Of a stretch of 64,000 nt of DNA, positions 49,314 to 57,713 are shown one piece after another. Made by a program: the position numbers and the translations under genes. This stretch comes from Xanthomonas maliensis (GTDB lineage Bacteria; Pseudomonadota; Gammaproteobacteria; Xanthomonadales; Xanthomonadaceae): contig NZ_NSET01000062.1 of NCBI RefSeq assembly GCF_009192945.1, positions 47,170-111,169 of the forward strand, written 5' to 3'. The notes below the pieces were generated by a model. It worked only from the letters and a program-made list of their open reading frames with translations, did no database searches and was not told where the DNA came from. Numbering within the stretch: the stretch's first letter is position 1; every line of letters starts with the position of its first letter.

Positions 49314-49660
49314 TCCAGCGCTCCCTTCTTCCACACGTAGATAAAGCCGAGGAACAACATGCCGACGAACAGGCCCATGGTGACCAGCGAACGGGCGCCG
49401 ATCTCCATGAACACCTGGGTCCACGGCACGATGAAGATGATTTCCAGATCGAAGACGATGAACTGGATCGCGATCAGGTAGTAGCGCACGTCGAACTTCA
49501 TGCGTGCGTCTTCGAAGGCTTCGAAGCCGCACTCGTACGGCGAGAGCTTGCGCGGGTCCGGACTACGCGGACCGAGGAAGCGACCGACCAGCATCAGCAC
49601 GATGCCGATGCCGGTGGCGACGATCAGAAACAGCAGACTCGGCAAATATTCGGCCAGCAC
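49304..49660 (-). CDS. nuoA: NADH-quinone oxidoreductase subunit A
   Basis: A 118-residue three-helix membrane subunit and first gene of the nuo operon. The family block [25 protein letters not shown] is intact, including the acidic residues near the quinone channel. The start is GTG at 49660, opening [11 protein letters not shown], after an AGAGA site. The operon promoter should lie in the ~105 bases between this start and tRNA-Leu, though no clear boxes were identified. Confidence 0.95.
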   Translation of the reverse strand: MLAEYLPSLLFLIVATGIGIVLMLVGRFLGPRSPDPRKLSPYECGFEAFEDARMKFDVRYYLIAIQFIVFDLEIIFIVPWTQVFMEIGARSLVTMGLFVGMLFLGFIYVWKKGALEWE

Positions 49661-49765
49661 AGCGATTCTCTCTTGCCTCTGCCCGCACGCGCCGCGTGCC
49701 GGCATGGGGTATAGGCAGACCCTGCGCCGGCATCGCCGCGATGCACAGGAACTGCAGCCAAACAA

Positions 49766-49850
49766 TGGTGCCCAAGAGGGGACTCGAACCCCTACGACCT
49801 AAGTCGCTACCACCTCAAGGTAGTGCGTCTACCAATTCCGCCACCTGGGC
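49766..49850 (-). tRNA. leuU: tRNA-Leu(GAG)
   Basis: An 85-nt class II tRNA on the minus strand with acceptor GCCCAGG, anticodon loop TTGAGGT (GAG), a long variable arm and encoded CCA. It lies just after secG, as leuU does in E. coli, and reads CUC/CUU leucine codons. A TACAAT box about 36 bases upstream could be a -10 element but its -35 is poor, so co-transcription with secG is possible. Confidence 0.96.
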
Positions 49851-49899
49851 ATACGGTGCGCCGCTGGATCTCCCAGTGCGCAGCGTATTGTAACCGGCT

Positions 49900-50376
49900 T
49901 CAGCGTTTTTGTGCTGGCTCTGAAGCGTTTTCTTCGCCTGCCGCAGGCGTCGCCTGCGGTGGCGCGGCCGCTGCAGGCGCGGAGGCCGGGGCGGCGGCCG
50001 GAGCCGGCTGCGACGGCGCGGTCGGCACAGCGCCCGTGGCCGGAGCCTGCGGCAGCGGCTGGGCCAGCTCGCCTGCGGCGGGCGCTGGCGTGCTCGCGGC
50101 ACCTTGCGACATCACACCCAGGTTCTGGTCGGTCGGGCGCGCGCCGTGACTGGCATACCAGGCCATGAACAGGCTGATGCTGAAGAACACCACGGCCAAC
50201 CACTTGGTGGTCTTGGACAGGAAGTTCGATGCGCCCTGCGAGCCGAATACCGTGCCCGACGCACCGGCGCCGAAACCGGAGCCCGCCGCCGCACCGGCGC
50301 CACGCTGCATCAGGATCAGCGCAATCATCGCCAGCGCGACCAGCACGTAGACCACATTGAGGATCAACATCAACAT
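49900..50376 (-). CDS. secG: Protein translocase subunit SecG
   Basis: A 158-residue auxiliary subunit of the SecYEG channel. Two transmembrane helices (residues ~1-20 and ~58-78) flank the conserved loop with LMQRGAGAAAGSGFG and ASNFLSKTTKWLAVVFF. The C-terminal ~70 residues are almost entirely Ala/Pro/Gln and low-complexity, longer than in E. coli (110 in total). It lies between tpiA and tRNA-Leu on the minus strand. Confidence 0.95.
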   Translation of the reverse strand: MLMLILNVVYVLVALAMIALILMQRGAGAAAGSGFGAGASGTVFGSQGASNFLSKTTKWLAVVFFSISLFMAWYASHGARPTDQNLGVMSQGAASTPAPAAGELAQPLPQAPATGAVPTAPSQPAPAAAPASAPAAAAPPQATPAAGEENASEPAQKR

Positions 50377-50409
50377 TCGAAAATCCGTCCCCGGACAAAA
50401 CTTAATGGG

Positions 50410-51165
50410 TTAACACGCGACCGCCGCACGCGCGATGGCCAGGAAATCGTCGGCCACCAGGGAGGCGCCACCGATCAGCCCGCCATCGACATCGGGCTGC
50501 GCAAACAGCTCGCCGGCATTGTCGGGCTTGACGCTGCCGCCGTACAGGATCGGCAACGAATCGGCAATTCTAGCATCCGACTTCGCGACTTCGCCACGCA
50601 GGAAGGCATGCACGGCCTGGGCCTGTTCCGGCGTGGCGGTCCGCCCAGTGCCGATCGCCCAGATCGGCTCATAGGCAAGCACGGCCTGGGCGAAGCCCTG
50701 GCTGCCCACCAGCGCCAGCACCGGCTCCACCTGGGCCCGCAGCACCGCTTCGGTCTGTCCGGCCTCGCGCTGCTGCAGCGATTCGCCCACGCACAGCACC
50801 GGGGTCAGCCCGGCATGCAGCGCAGCGGCGAACTTGCGCGCGACCAGCTCGCTGGATTCCTGATGGTACTGCCGGCGTTCGGAGTGCCCGACCAAACCGT
50901 AGCGGGCGCCTACGTCGACCAGCATCGAGGCCGAGACCTCGCCAGTGTAGGCACCCTTTTCGTTGCTGCTGACGTCCTGCGCACCGAAGACCAGCTGGTG
51001 GGCCTCGAAGTCTTCGATCAGGTCTCCCAGGTAGGGCAAGGGCGGCAGCACGACCACCTCCACGCCGGCGATCGGCATCTGGGCCGCCACCTGGGCAAGC
51101 AATTCGGTAGCAAAGGCGCGGCTGCCATGCAGCTTCCAGTTTCCGGCAACGATTCTTCGACGCAT
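50410..51165 (-). CDS. tpiA: Triosephosphate isomerase
   Basis: A 251-residue (beta/alpha)8 enzyme interconverting dihydroxyacetone phosphate and glyceraldehyde 3-phosphate. The catalytic set is complete: Lys in AGNWKLHG, His in LVGHSERR, and Glu in AYEPIWAIGTG; the phosphate loop YGGSVKPDN is present. It is upstream of secG with a 33-base gap and divergent from the SDR gene at 51276. Confidence 0.98.
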   Translation of the reverse strand: MRRRIVAGNWKLHGSRAFATELLAQVAAQMPIAGVEVVVLPPLPYLGDLIEDFEAHQLVFGAQDVSSNEKGAYTGEVSASMLVDVGARYGLVGHSERRQYHQESSELVARKFAAALHAGLTPVLCVGESLQQREAGQTEAVLRAQVEPVLALVGSQGFAQAVLAYEPIWAIGTGRTATPEQAQAVHAFLRGEVAKSDARIADSLPILYGGSVKPDNAGELFAQPDVDGGLIGGASLVADDFLAIARAAVAC

Positions 51166-51275
51166 CAGGCGCAGGCTCCTGAGGGGGGATGAGCGACAGG
51201 ATAGCCCAAGCCCTGTCCACGCCTGGCAGACTGGAGGACATCCGCTGTCCTGCCCTGCCCTTGCCCGGAACCTGC

Positions 51276-52076
51276 ATGTCCACTTCCCCTGTCTTCGCGC
51301 TGGTCACCGGCGCCTCCAGCGGCATCGGCCGTGAGATCGCCCGCGCCTATGCACGCCGCGGCGTGCCGCTGATCATCACCGCGCGCCGGGTCGATCGTCT
51401 GCAGGCCTTGGCGGCCGAGCTGGCCGGGCAGACCCGGGTCGAGGTCGTGCCGGCGGACCTGGCCGAGCCGGCGGCCGTGCAGGCGCTGGTGAAGCATCTC
51501 CAGGAACAGGGCTGGCAGGTCGGCACCCTGGTCAACAATGCCGGCTACGGGGTGCCCGGCCGCTACCAGCAAAACGACTGGACGACCCACGCGCGCTTCC
51601 TGCAGGTCATGGTGACCGCGGTCTGCGAACTGACCTGGCGACTGCTGCCGATGTTGCGTGCCAGCGGCCAGGGACGCGTCCTCAACGTGGCGTCGTTCGC
51701 GGCGCTGGCGCCGAGCGCCGATGGGCAAACCCTGTATGCCGCCGCCAAGAGCTTCATGTTGCGCTTCAGTGAATCGTTGGCACTGGAAAATGCCGACTGC
51801 GGCCTGCGCGCCTGTGCGCTATGCCCTGGCTTTGCCTGGTCGGAATTTCACGATGTGACCGGCACGCGTGAGGCGATGGCCAGCCTGCCGCGCTGGGCCT
51901 GGCTGCAGGCCGATGCAGTGGCCGAGTACGGCATCGCCGCACTCGAGCGTGGCCAGGTGCTGGCGATCCCGGGTTGGCGCTATCGCCTGGTGCACACGCT
52001 GTTGCGTCTACTGCCGCATGCACTGGCGCTGCGACTGATGGCGCGCGGCTCGCATCGGGTGCGACCGCTGCAATAG
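51276..52076 (+). CDS. Short-chain dehydrogenase/reductase of unknown substrate
   Basis: A 266-residue classical SDR. Unlike the SDR at 19109, its catalytic features are intact: the cofactor motif TGASSGIG, an NNAG motif, the VASF serine region and YAAAK with Tyr and Lys. The ARR pair after the second strand (ITARRVDRL) suggests NADP(H) preference. The ATG at 51276 is chosen, with GGAA nearby; 29 further in-frame codons upstream are in the tpiA promoter region. The C-terminus has a hydrophobic region (LVHTLLRLLPHALALRLMA), so membrane association is possible. The substrate cannot be told from sequence; such genes often act on lipids or acyl chains. Confidence 0.88.
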   Translation: MSTSPVFALVTGASSGIGREIARAYARRGVPLIITARRVDRLQALAAELAGQTRVEVVPADLAEPAAVQALVKHLQEQGWQVGTLVNNAGYGVPGRYQQNDWTTHARFLQVMVTAVCELTWRLLPMLRASGQGRVLNVASFAALAPSADGQTLYAAAKSFMLRFSESLALENADCGLRACALCPGFAWSEFHDVTGTREAMASLPRWAWLQADAVAEYGIAALERGQVLAIPGWRYRLVHTLLRLLPHALALRLMARGSHRVRPLQ

Positions 52077-52125
52077 CGCAGGCAAGTGACAGGACGTCGG
52101 AGTCTCGCCAGCCGCTGCGTACGCG

Positions 52126-52548
52126 TTAGTGATTGACGATGTCGCCCTGCATCGCCGCCAGACGTGCCAGCAAGCGGTTCTGCGTGCGCCGCGGAATGTG
52201 CCGCTGATCCATCGCCCAGGTGAGATCCTCGACCAGGGCATTGAAATCCGCTTCGCGGATGGTGAGGGGTTGATGCGCTTGGTGCATGGACTTTTCGGTG
52301 TCCGCGCAGGGTCCATCGCTGACATGGCAGAACTTCTGCACGAGTCGCTGGTTGAGCATCACGATATTGACGCGGGCGAACTTGTCGACGATCCGTGGAT
52401 CGTCGGCCACCCGCGAGAGCATGGTTTCCACCAAGGCCTCGATGCCGGGCTGCCCCCCGAGTTCGTCATACAGGGATTGCCGCGGCGTGGTCGCACACGC
52501 CGTCAACGCCAGCACGCACAACAGCCCCCAGGGCAAGGCACGCGTCAT
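52126..52548 (-). CDS. Group I truncated hemoglobin-like lipoprotein
   Basis: A 140-residue small globin with an unusual lipoprotein signal: MTRALPWGLLCVLALTAC, lipobox Cys18. After it the truncated-globin pattern is clear: SLYDELGGQPGIEALVETML, DPRIVDKFARVN, and AHQPL with the proximal haem His92. Distal features differ from typical group I globins: the B10 Tyr position is Leu44, and C74/C81 flank the region where others have FLxxxxGGP, so a disulfide is possible. It is probably an envelope-anchored haem protein for O2, NO or redox sensing. The ATG overlaps the DUF3034 stop by one base; it is the last gene of the four-gene operon starting at 56466. Confidence 0.87.
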   Translation of the reverse strand: MTRALPWGLLCVLALTACATTPRQSLYDELGGQPGIEALVETMLSRVADDPRIVDKFARVNIVMLNQRLVQKFCHVSDGPCADTEKSMHQAHQPLTIREADFNALVEDLTWAMDQRHIPRRTQNRLLARLAAMQGDIVNH

Positions 52549-53420
52549 CACAAGGCCACCTGCAAGGAAAGATAGGGGCCGCGCTGGGCGCGCAGCGTCG
52601 CCACCTCGCCCAACTCGGCCCAGGCCGCGGTCAGCGAGACATGTTTGCTGGGGAACCAAGCCACGAAGGCATCGCCCCAGGCCTGCTCGCGGGCAAACCC
52701 CAGATTGTTCGGCTTATCGCGATATTCCACCCCCACGACCCAGGACGGCGCCAGCACCACCGCCGCGGCCAGTTCGCCCACCAGCGTGTAACCGTTGCGA
52801 CGGTCGCCGCCGAAGCCCAGCAAGCCGGTCTGGTTGGCGCGCGTGGCGCGCAGGGTACCGTTGAGCAGCAACTGGTAGCCGCCAGCGCCCTGCAACAACA
52901 GGCGCGAGGCACTGAGATAGACATCGGTGCCATGGTCGTCACGCGCACCGATCGCCAGCGGCAAGGCGCCGTCGCGCAGCCGCTTGTATTGCACTCCAAG
53001 ACTCACCTGCGGTGCGCGCCCGTAGACCAGGTCGCCATGCAGGCGCAGCTTGGCGCCGAACACGTCCTGGCCAAGCGCGTTCCATGGCAAGCCCAGGCGG
53101 TCCTGCAAGGTGCCCAGGTCCAGGCGCTGACGCGCCAGCGACAATTCCAGCCGGTTTCCCACAGTAAAGGCAGCGCCCTGCACATCCAGGCGGTAGTCGC
53201 CGCTATCCACATGCGTAGCGAACAGCGTCGTCCCGAGTTCATCGCGGGTGCCGTAACCGGACAAGCTGGCCCACGGCACGATGCCGCCACCGCTCGTGCC
53301 TTCGATGGTTGAAACCGCCCCCGTCGCCAACAGACGTCCATCGCCAGCGATGCCGGTCTGCGGCAACACGGCCAGCGCCAACACCGCCGCGGGAAGGCAG
53401 AGACAACGCGTCGTGTTCAT
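52548..53420 (-). CDS. DUF3034 family exported protein, probable outer-membrane barrel
   Basis: A 290-residue protein with a signal peptide (MNTTRCLCLPAAVLALAVL, cut near GIAG) followed by a DUF3034 domain. The body alternates hydrophobic and polar residues with frequent Gly and Tyr, and ends LSLQVAL, fitting a beta-barrel outer-membrane or periplasmic protein. The N-terminal GRLLATGAVSTIEGTSGGGIVPWA pattern is typical of the family. Function is unknown. ATGA overlap with the GGDEF/EAL gene upstream and GTGATG overlap with the globin gene downstream place it firmly in the operon. Confidence 0.85.
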   Translation of the reverse strand: MNTTRCLCLPAAVLALAVLPQTGIAGDGRLLATGAVSTIEGTSGGGIVPWASLSGYGTRDELGTTLFATHVDSGDYRLDVQGAAFTVGNRLELSLARQRLDLGTLQDRLGLPWNALGQDVFGAKLRLHGDLVYGRAPQVSLGVQYKRLRDGALPLAIGARDDHGTDVYLSASRLLLQGAGGYQLLLNGTLRATRANQTGLLGFGGDRRNGYTLVGELAAAVVLAPSWVVGVEYRDKPNNLGFAREQAWGDAFVAWFPSKHVSLTAAWAELGEVATLRAQRGPYLSLQVAL

Positions 53421-55780
53421 TGTGCAACTCCTGCCTGGACCGTGGTGGCCGCTTCGAGCTGCCGCTTGCACCACGCCACCAACGGAGCCTCCTCGAGCGG
53501 AGGCGAATACAGATAGCCCTGCACCATGTCGCAGCCCCAGCCGCGCAGCAACGTTACCGCCGCGGCATTCTCCACCCCCTCGGCGATCACGCTCAGACCG
53601 AGGTTGTGCCCCAAATCAATCGTGCTGCGCACGATGAAGGCATCGTCGGTGGCCTCGGCCAGTTGCATGACGAAACTCTTGTCGATCTTCAACTCGTCCA
53701 CCGGCATCCGCTTGAGCTGAGCCAGCGAGGAGTAGCCGGTGCCGAAATCGTCGATGGACAGCCGCACGCCGACATTGCGCAGCTGGTGCAGCATATGCAG
53801 CGCGAACTCCACGTCGCGCATCAACGCGCTTTCGGTCAGCTCGAGGGTGACATGGCGTGCGGGCACGGCGTGATGCTCCAGGCGGCCACGGACGTAATCG
53901 GGCAAGCCCGGATCGGACAGATCCAGCGCCGACAGATTGATCGCCATGCCCAATTGCAGCCCTTGCCGGCGCCAGCGGGCCAGACAGCGCAAGGCGTCGT
54001 CGAGCACGAAGCGCGTCAGCGCATGGATCACCCCGGAATGTTCGGCGAGCGGGATGAACTCATCCGGCCCGATCGGCCCCAGTACCGGGTGGTGCCAGCG
54101 CACCAGCACTTCGACCTGTTCGACGCGATCGTTGCGCAGACTGATCTTGGGCTGGAACCGCAGGGTCAGTTCGTTGCCGGCGATGGCCTGGCGCAGATCG
54201 CCGGTCAGCCGCAGTCGGCGCAGATGTTGTTCGTCCTCGCCCATGCGATAGATGCTAGCGGCGCTGCCGGTCTCGCCCGCCTGCCGCCGCGCGATGTGCG
54301 CGCGCCGCAGCAAGGTGTCTGCATCGTCGCCATGATCCGGAACCAGCGCGATCCCGATGCGTGCTTCCAGCTGGATGCGCGCCTGCGGCAAGCTCAACGG
54401 GTTACGCAGTTGCAGCAACAGCCGCTGCGCATCCTGCTGCACGCTGGCGGCATCGGCCTGGGCCATCACCACCATGAATTCGTCGCTCCCCAGCCGCCCG
54501 ACCAGATGCGGTTCCTGCACCACGTCGGCCAGCCGCCGTCCCACCTCGACCAGCACCTGGTCGGCGAAGTCGTGACCGAGACTATCGTTGAGTTCCTTGA
54601 AGCGCTCCAGATCCAGGATCAGCACTGCCGCGCTCTCGCCGCTGGCCACGGTCTGCACAACCACCTGCCGCAACCGTTCCAGCAACCAGCTGCGGTTGGG
54701 CAGTCCCGTCAATGCATCGTGCCGGGCCTGATGCAGGATACGTTGCTCGCGGCTGGCAATCTGTTGCTGCATGTGGCCGAAACTGTTGGCCAGCTCGGCC
54801 AGCTCGCGTCCTGGCGGCACCTGCAAGGCGGTGTGGTAGTCGCCGCGCTGGATGCGCCGGGCTGCCTGTACCAGTTGTGCGACCGGCTTGCTGATGCTGC
54901 GCGCCAGCAAGATCGCCACACCGAGTGCCGCTGCGGTGGCCAGCCCGGCCAATAGCAGGATGCGCAGCTTCAAGACTTGATAGGGTGCGATGGCACGATC
55001 CAGCGATGCCTGCAAGGCGACGCGGACCTGGCCATCGCCCTGCACCGCCTGCAGCTTCACCAGGTAACGCGCGCCATCCAGGGTGAATGGAATGGCGCCC
55101 GCAGCGCTCGGCGTGGCAAGTGACAGTTGCTGGGCGAATTGGGCGCGCGCGGCCGGCTCGAGCGTGGACGCCAGTACCTGGGCCGGTCGTCCAGCAATGA
55201 AGAAGCTCGCATCCAGGCCGGTCGTACTACGGAAATCCTGGGCCAGACCGTCGCCGGATTCGTTGCCGATGGCGATCCAGCCGACGCGGTTCGGCGCCAG
55301 CACCTGCACCACCGCCAGCCGGACGATCTGCCCCTCCAGCGCAACCACACCCACCGCACGACCGTCGCGCTGCGCGCGTTGCAGCAGCGCCTGCACCGCG
55401 CGCAGTTGCTGAGCTTGCGGCAGATCCGCCAGTCCGGTCAGGAACTCGCCGTCGGGCGCCAACAGCAGGGCGGTCTGCGCCGACATGCGGGCGGCGTGGT
55501 TGCGCAGCGCCGATTGCATCGTCGGCACATCGCCGCTGGTCACCGCCGCACGGAAACCGAAATCGTCGGCCAATACCGAGGCCGACTGCAGCAGCTGTTC
55601 GTCGCGGCGGGTATTGATGCGTTGCCAGACCCGCTCGCCGATCTCCAGCTCTTCGTCGAGCTGGGCGCGGACGCTCCGATCGGTGGCAACCTGCACGGCG
55701 ATGAAGGTCGCCCCCTGCGTCGCCAGCAGCACCAGGACCAGCAATACCGCGATGCGGGTGTGCAGGCGCATCGCCCTCAT
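53417..55780 (-). CDS. Membrane GGDEF/EAL c-di-GMP signalling protein with periplasmic sensor and HAMP
   Basis: A 787-residue inner-membrane protein. TM1 spans ~9-33, a ~240-residue periplasmic sensor follows, TM2 ~272-293, HAMP ~294-345, GGDEF ~350-515 and EAL ~530-770. The GGDEF signature is GSDEF (431-435), second Gly replaced, and the RxxD inhibitory site is absent. The EAL domain looks active: EVL at 557-559, Asn615, Glu647, Asp677/Asp678 in DDFGTGYSS, Lys698, Glu734 and Gln754. It is therefore probably a phosphodiesterase, with an uncertain cyclase half. The ATG overlaps the cupredoxin stop as ATGA. The operon context suggests a copper- or haem-linked signal reaches the periplasmic domain. 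Confidence 0.94.
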   Translation of the reverse strand: MRAMRLHTRIAVLLVLVLLATQGATFIAVQVATDRSVRAQLDEELEIGERVWQRINTRRDEQLLQSASVLADDFGFRAAVTSGDVPTMQSALRNHAARMSAQTALLLAPDGEFLTGLADLPQAQQLRAVQALLQRAQRDGRAVGVVALEGQIVRLAVVQVLAPNRVGWIAIGNESGDGLAQDFRSTTGLDASFFIAGRPAQVLASTLEPAARAQFAQQLSLATPSAAGAIPFTLDGARYLVKLQAVQGDGQVRVALQASLDRAIAPYQVLKLRILLLAGLATAAALGVAILLARSISKPVAQLVQAARRIQRGDYHTALQVPPGRELAELANSFGHMQQQIASREQRILHQARHDALTGLPNRSWLLERLRQVVVQTVASGESAAVLILDLERFKELNDSLGHDFADQVLVEVGRRLADVVQEPHLVGRLGSDEFMVVMAQADAASVQQDAQRLLLQLRNPLSLPQARIQLEARIGIALVPDHGDDADTLLRRAHIARRQAGETGSAASIYRMGEDEQHLRRLRLTGDLRQAIAGNELTLRFQPKISLRNDRVEQVEVLVRWHHPVLGPIGPDEFIPLAEHSGVIHALTRFVLDDALRCLARWRRQGLQLGMAINLSALDLSDPGLPDYVRGRLEHHAVPARHVTLELTESALMRDVEFALHMLHQLRNVGVRLSIDDFGTGYSSLAQLKRMPVDELKIDKSFVMQLAEATDDAFIVRSTIDLGHNLGLSVIAEGVENAAAVTLLRGWGCDMVQGYLYSPPLEEAPLVAWCKRQLEAATTVQAGVAQ

Positions 55781-56466
55781 GGAGTGGGCTTCTTCTGGCC
55801 GGCGTTGCGGAACTTGTCCTGCAGCGCACGGATGCGCTCGTCGGGCGGCGCAGTGGTCGGCGCCGGGCCGGTGGTCTGCACGCGAACCCGTCGTTGCACG
55901 GCGTCGCGACCGAGCACCAAGGCCTCGGAGGTGGCCGGGCCATTGAGGCGCGGATGCCAGACATGCAGGGTGTAGTCGCCGGCGGGCGCTTCCAGTTGCA
56001 CGCGGCCGTCCGCACCGGTCTTGGCGAAATACGGCGTATCCAGCACCACGATATAGCCGAGCATCCAATCATGGATGTTGCAGCCAACGGTCGCCACGCC
56101 GGGCTTGTCGAAGCGGACCGGCGCGGCCGTGCTGCCCTGGAACAACGGCAACTCGAAGCGTTTGGCCGGCGAGAACGAGTAGACCTGATGGCGGATCTGG
56201 TCGCTGTTGGGAAATTTCACCAGGGTGCCGGTGCGCACCGGGAGAACGGCCGGCACGAACTGCGAATTGACCTGATCCATCACCGCCGGCTTCGCGCCTG
56301 CCGCAGGCGCGGCGGCGGGCCGCGCGGGCTCCAGGCTGACGACCGCATCGGACAGGGCACCGGCGGCGTCACCGACGTTGACCGTCAGCGAGGTGGCAGC
56401 CGCTTGTGAGGCGCCCACCAGCGCTGTCAGCAGCAAGCCCAGCTGTCGATACCGTTGCGTCCGCAT
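55777..56466 (-). CDS. Periplasmic cupredoxin-like protein with a type 1 copper site
   Basis: A 229-residue exported protein (signal cut near AAA|TS, residue 24) with a cupredoxin/plastocyanin-like fold of the methylamine-utilisation-like type. The copper ligands expected for a type 1 site are in order: His93 in IRHQVYSF, then Cys129, His132 and Met135 in CNIHDWM. A second beta-sandwich segment (DGRVQLEAPAGDYTLHVWHP) resembles carboxypeptidase-regulatory domains. The C-terminal tail is basic. First gene of the four-gene operon; a GAGGGGCGGGGG site precedes the ATG at 56466. Its role, electron transfer or copper sensing, is inferred. Confidence 0.85.
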   Translation of the reverse strand: MRTQRYRQLGLLLTALVGASQAAATSLTVNVGDAAGALSDAVVSLEPARPAAAPAAGAKPAVMDQVNSQFVPAVLPVRTGTLVKFPNSDQIRHQVYSFSPAKRFELPLFQGSTAAPVRFDKPGVATVGCNIHDWMLGYIVVLDTPYFAKTGADGRVQLEAPAGDYTLHVWHPRLNGPATSEALVLGRDAVQRRVRVQTTGPAPTTAPPDERIRALQDKFRNAGQKKPTP

Positions 56467-56646
56467 AACCCCCGCCCCTCGTCACTGGCCGCGCACGCCA
56501 GGCGAGTCCGACGTCGCGCTAGCGATCAGACTGGGGTATCGGCCGAGGTGAACGCAAGCTTTAATTGCGCGCGCATCGACAATATGGGAGCCATGCCCCC
56601 GCAGAGCGGACGCGGATCGATTCCGCATCCGCACATCGAACGCGCT

Positions 56647-57585
56647 CTACTTGAGCTTGATTTCGCGCAGACGCTCTTCCAGAAAGCCGTGGGCGGTAAT
56701 CGGCTGTGGGTAGCGGCTGGGATTGTCGGCGGTGATGCAGGAGGGCAACACCTCGATCAGGAAGTCGGGATTGGGGTGCAGGAAGAACGGCACCGAATAG
56801 CGCGGCTTGCGTGCCTCGTCTCCCGGCGGGTTGACCACCCGATGGATGGTCGACGGATACACGTGGTTGGTGAGTCGCTGCAGCATGTCGCCGATGTTGA
56901 CCACGATGGTGTCGGCGTCGGCGGTGAACGGTACCCATTCACCGTCGTGGGAACGCACCTCCAGACCGGCCGCACTCGCACCGACCAGCAAGGTGATCAG
57001 GTTGATGTCGCCATGCGCGCCGGCACGCACATTGGGAATGTCGTCGCTGGTGATCGGCGGGTAATGGATCGGCCGGAGGATCGAGTTGCCGCTATTGGTC
57101 TTGTCGGCGAAGTAGTCCACCGGCAGGCCGATGTGCAGGGCCAGCGCCGACAGGACCCGAGAGCCCAATTGATCGAGCTGTTGGTACAAGCGATAGCCAT
57201 GCTCGCGAAAGCCCGGAACTTCCTCCGGCCACAGGTTGGGCGCCATCACCGCGCGATACGGCGAATCGTCGGCAATCTCGCGACCGATGTGCCAGAACTC
57301 CTTCAGGTCGAAATGCTTGGAGTCCTTGGCGGTCTCCACGCCAAAGGCGGTGTAGCCACGGGCACCACCGCTGCCCGGGACGTGGTAACGCCGCTTGACC
57401 TCTTCCGGCAAGGCGAAGAACGCCTTGAACACGTCGTAGGCGGCATCGATGTCGGCCTGGGCGATGCCATGGTTGCGGATGCCGGCGAATCCCCACTGAC
57501 GGTAGGCAGCGCCCAGCTCGGCAACGAAGGCCTCGCGATCGCTGTCGAAGCGGGTGATGTCCAGGGTGGGAATGCGAGCGCTCAT
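56647..57585 (-). CDS. Isopenicillin-N-synthase-family 2-oxoglutarate/Fe(II) dioxygenase
   Basis: A 312-residue non-haem iron oxygenase. The iron ligands are His191 and Asp193 (AGAHGDINLITLL) and His248 (STIHRVVN); the 2-oxoglutarate RxS motif is Arg262-Ser264 in PRYSVPFF. The N-terminal GFAGIRNHGI segment is the family's DIOX_N block. The substrate is unknown; bacterial members act on amino acids, hormones or natural products. It lies downstream of glmM with only the putative 29-codon ORF between, and 180 bases upstream of the cupredoxin operon. Confidence 0.92.
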   Translation of the reverse strand: MSARIPTLDITRFDSDREAFVAELGAAYRQWGFAGIRNHGIAQADIDAAYDVFKAFFALPEEVKRRYHVPGSGGARGYTAFGVETAKDSKHFDLKEFWHIGREIADDSPYRAVMAPNLWPEEVPGFREHGYRLYQQLDQLGSRVLSALALHIGLPVDYFADKTNSGNSILRPIHYPPITSDDIPNVRAGAHGDINLITLLVGASAAGLEVRSHDGEWVPFTADADTIVVNIGDMLQRLTNHVYPSTIHRVVNPPGDEARKPRYSVPFFLHPNPDFLIEVLPSCITADNPSRYPQPITAHGFLEERLREIKLK

Positions 57586-57623
57586 ACGGATGTCTTGGTC
57601 GGATCGAAGGAAGGCCGCCTGCG

Positions 57624-57713
57624 TCAGAACAGCAGGCGGTACAGCAAATAGAACGTGGCGGCCTTGGCCAGGCCCACGCAGACGGCAATGATCAGTGATT
57701 CACGCCGCGTCAC
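57624..57713 (-). CDS. Candidate 29-residue single-helix membrane protein
   Basis: A small open frame starting with GTG at 57713, opening [19 protein letters not shown] and ending [10 protein letters not shown] basic N-terminus is followed by one hydrophobic segment long enough to cross a membrane. The GTG is eight bases after GGAG, and the frame overlaps the last 14 bases of glmM, as coupled genes in this genome often do. The next gene starts 38 bases further. It is short enough to arise by chance, so this call is tentative; no homologue is recognised. Confidence 0.45.
   Translation of the reverse strand: MTRRESLIIAVCVGLAKAATFYLLYRLLF

Noticed and set aside
51189..51275. A 29-codon N-terminal extension of the SDR at 51276
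   Set aside because: It lies in the tpiA upstream region, lacks family similarity, and the later ATG places the cofactor motif TGASSGIG at the usual distance from the N-terminus.
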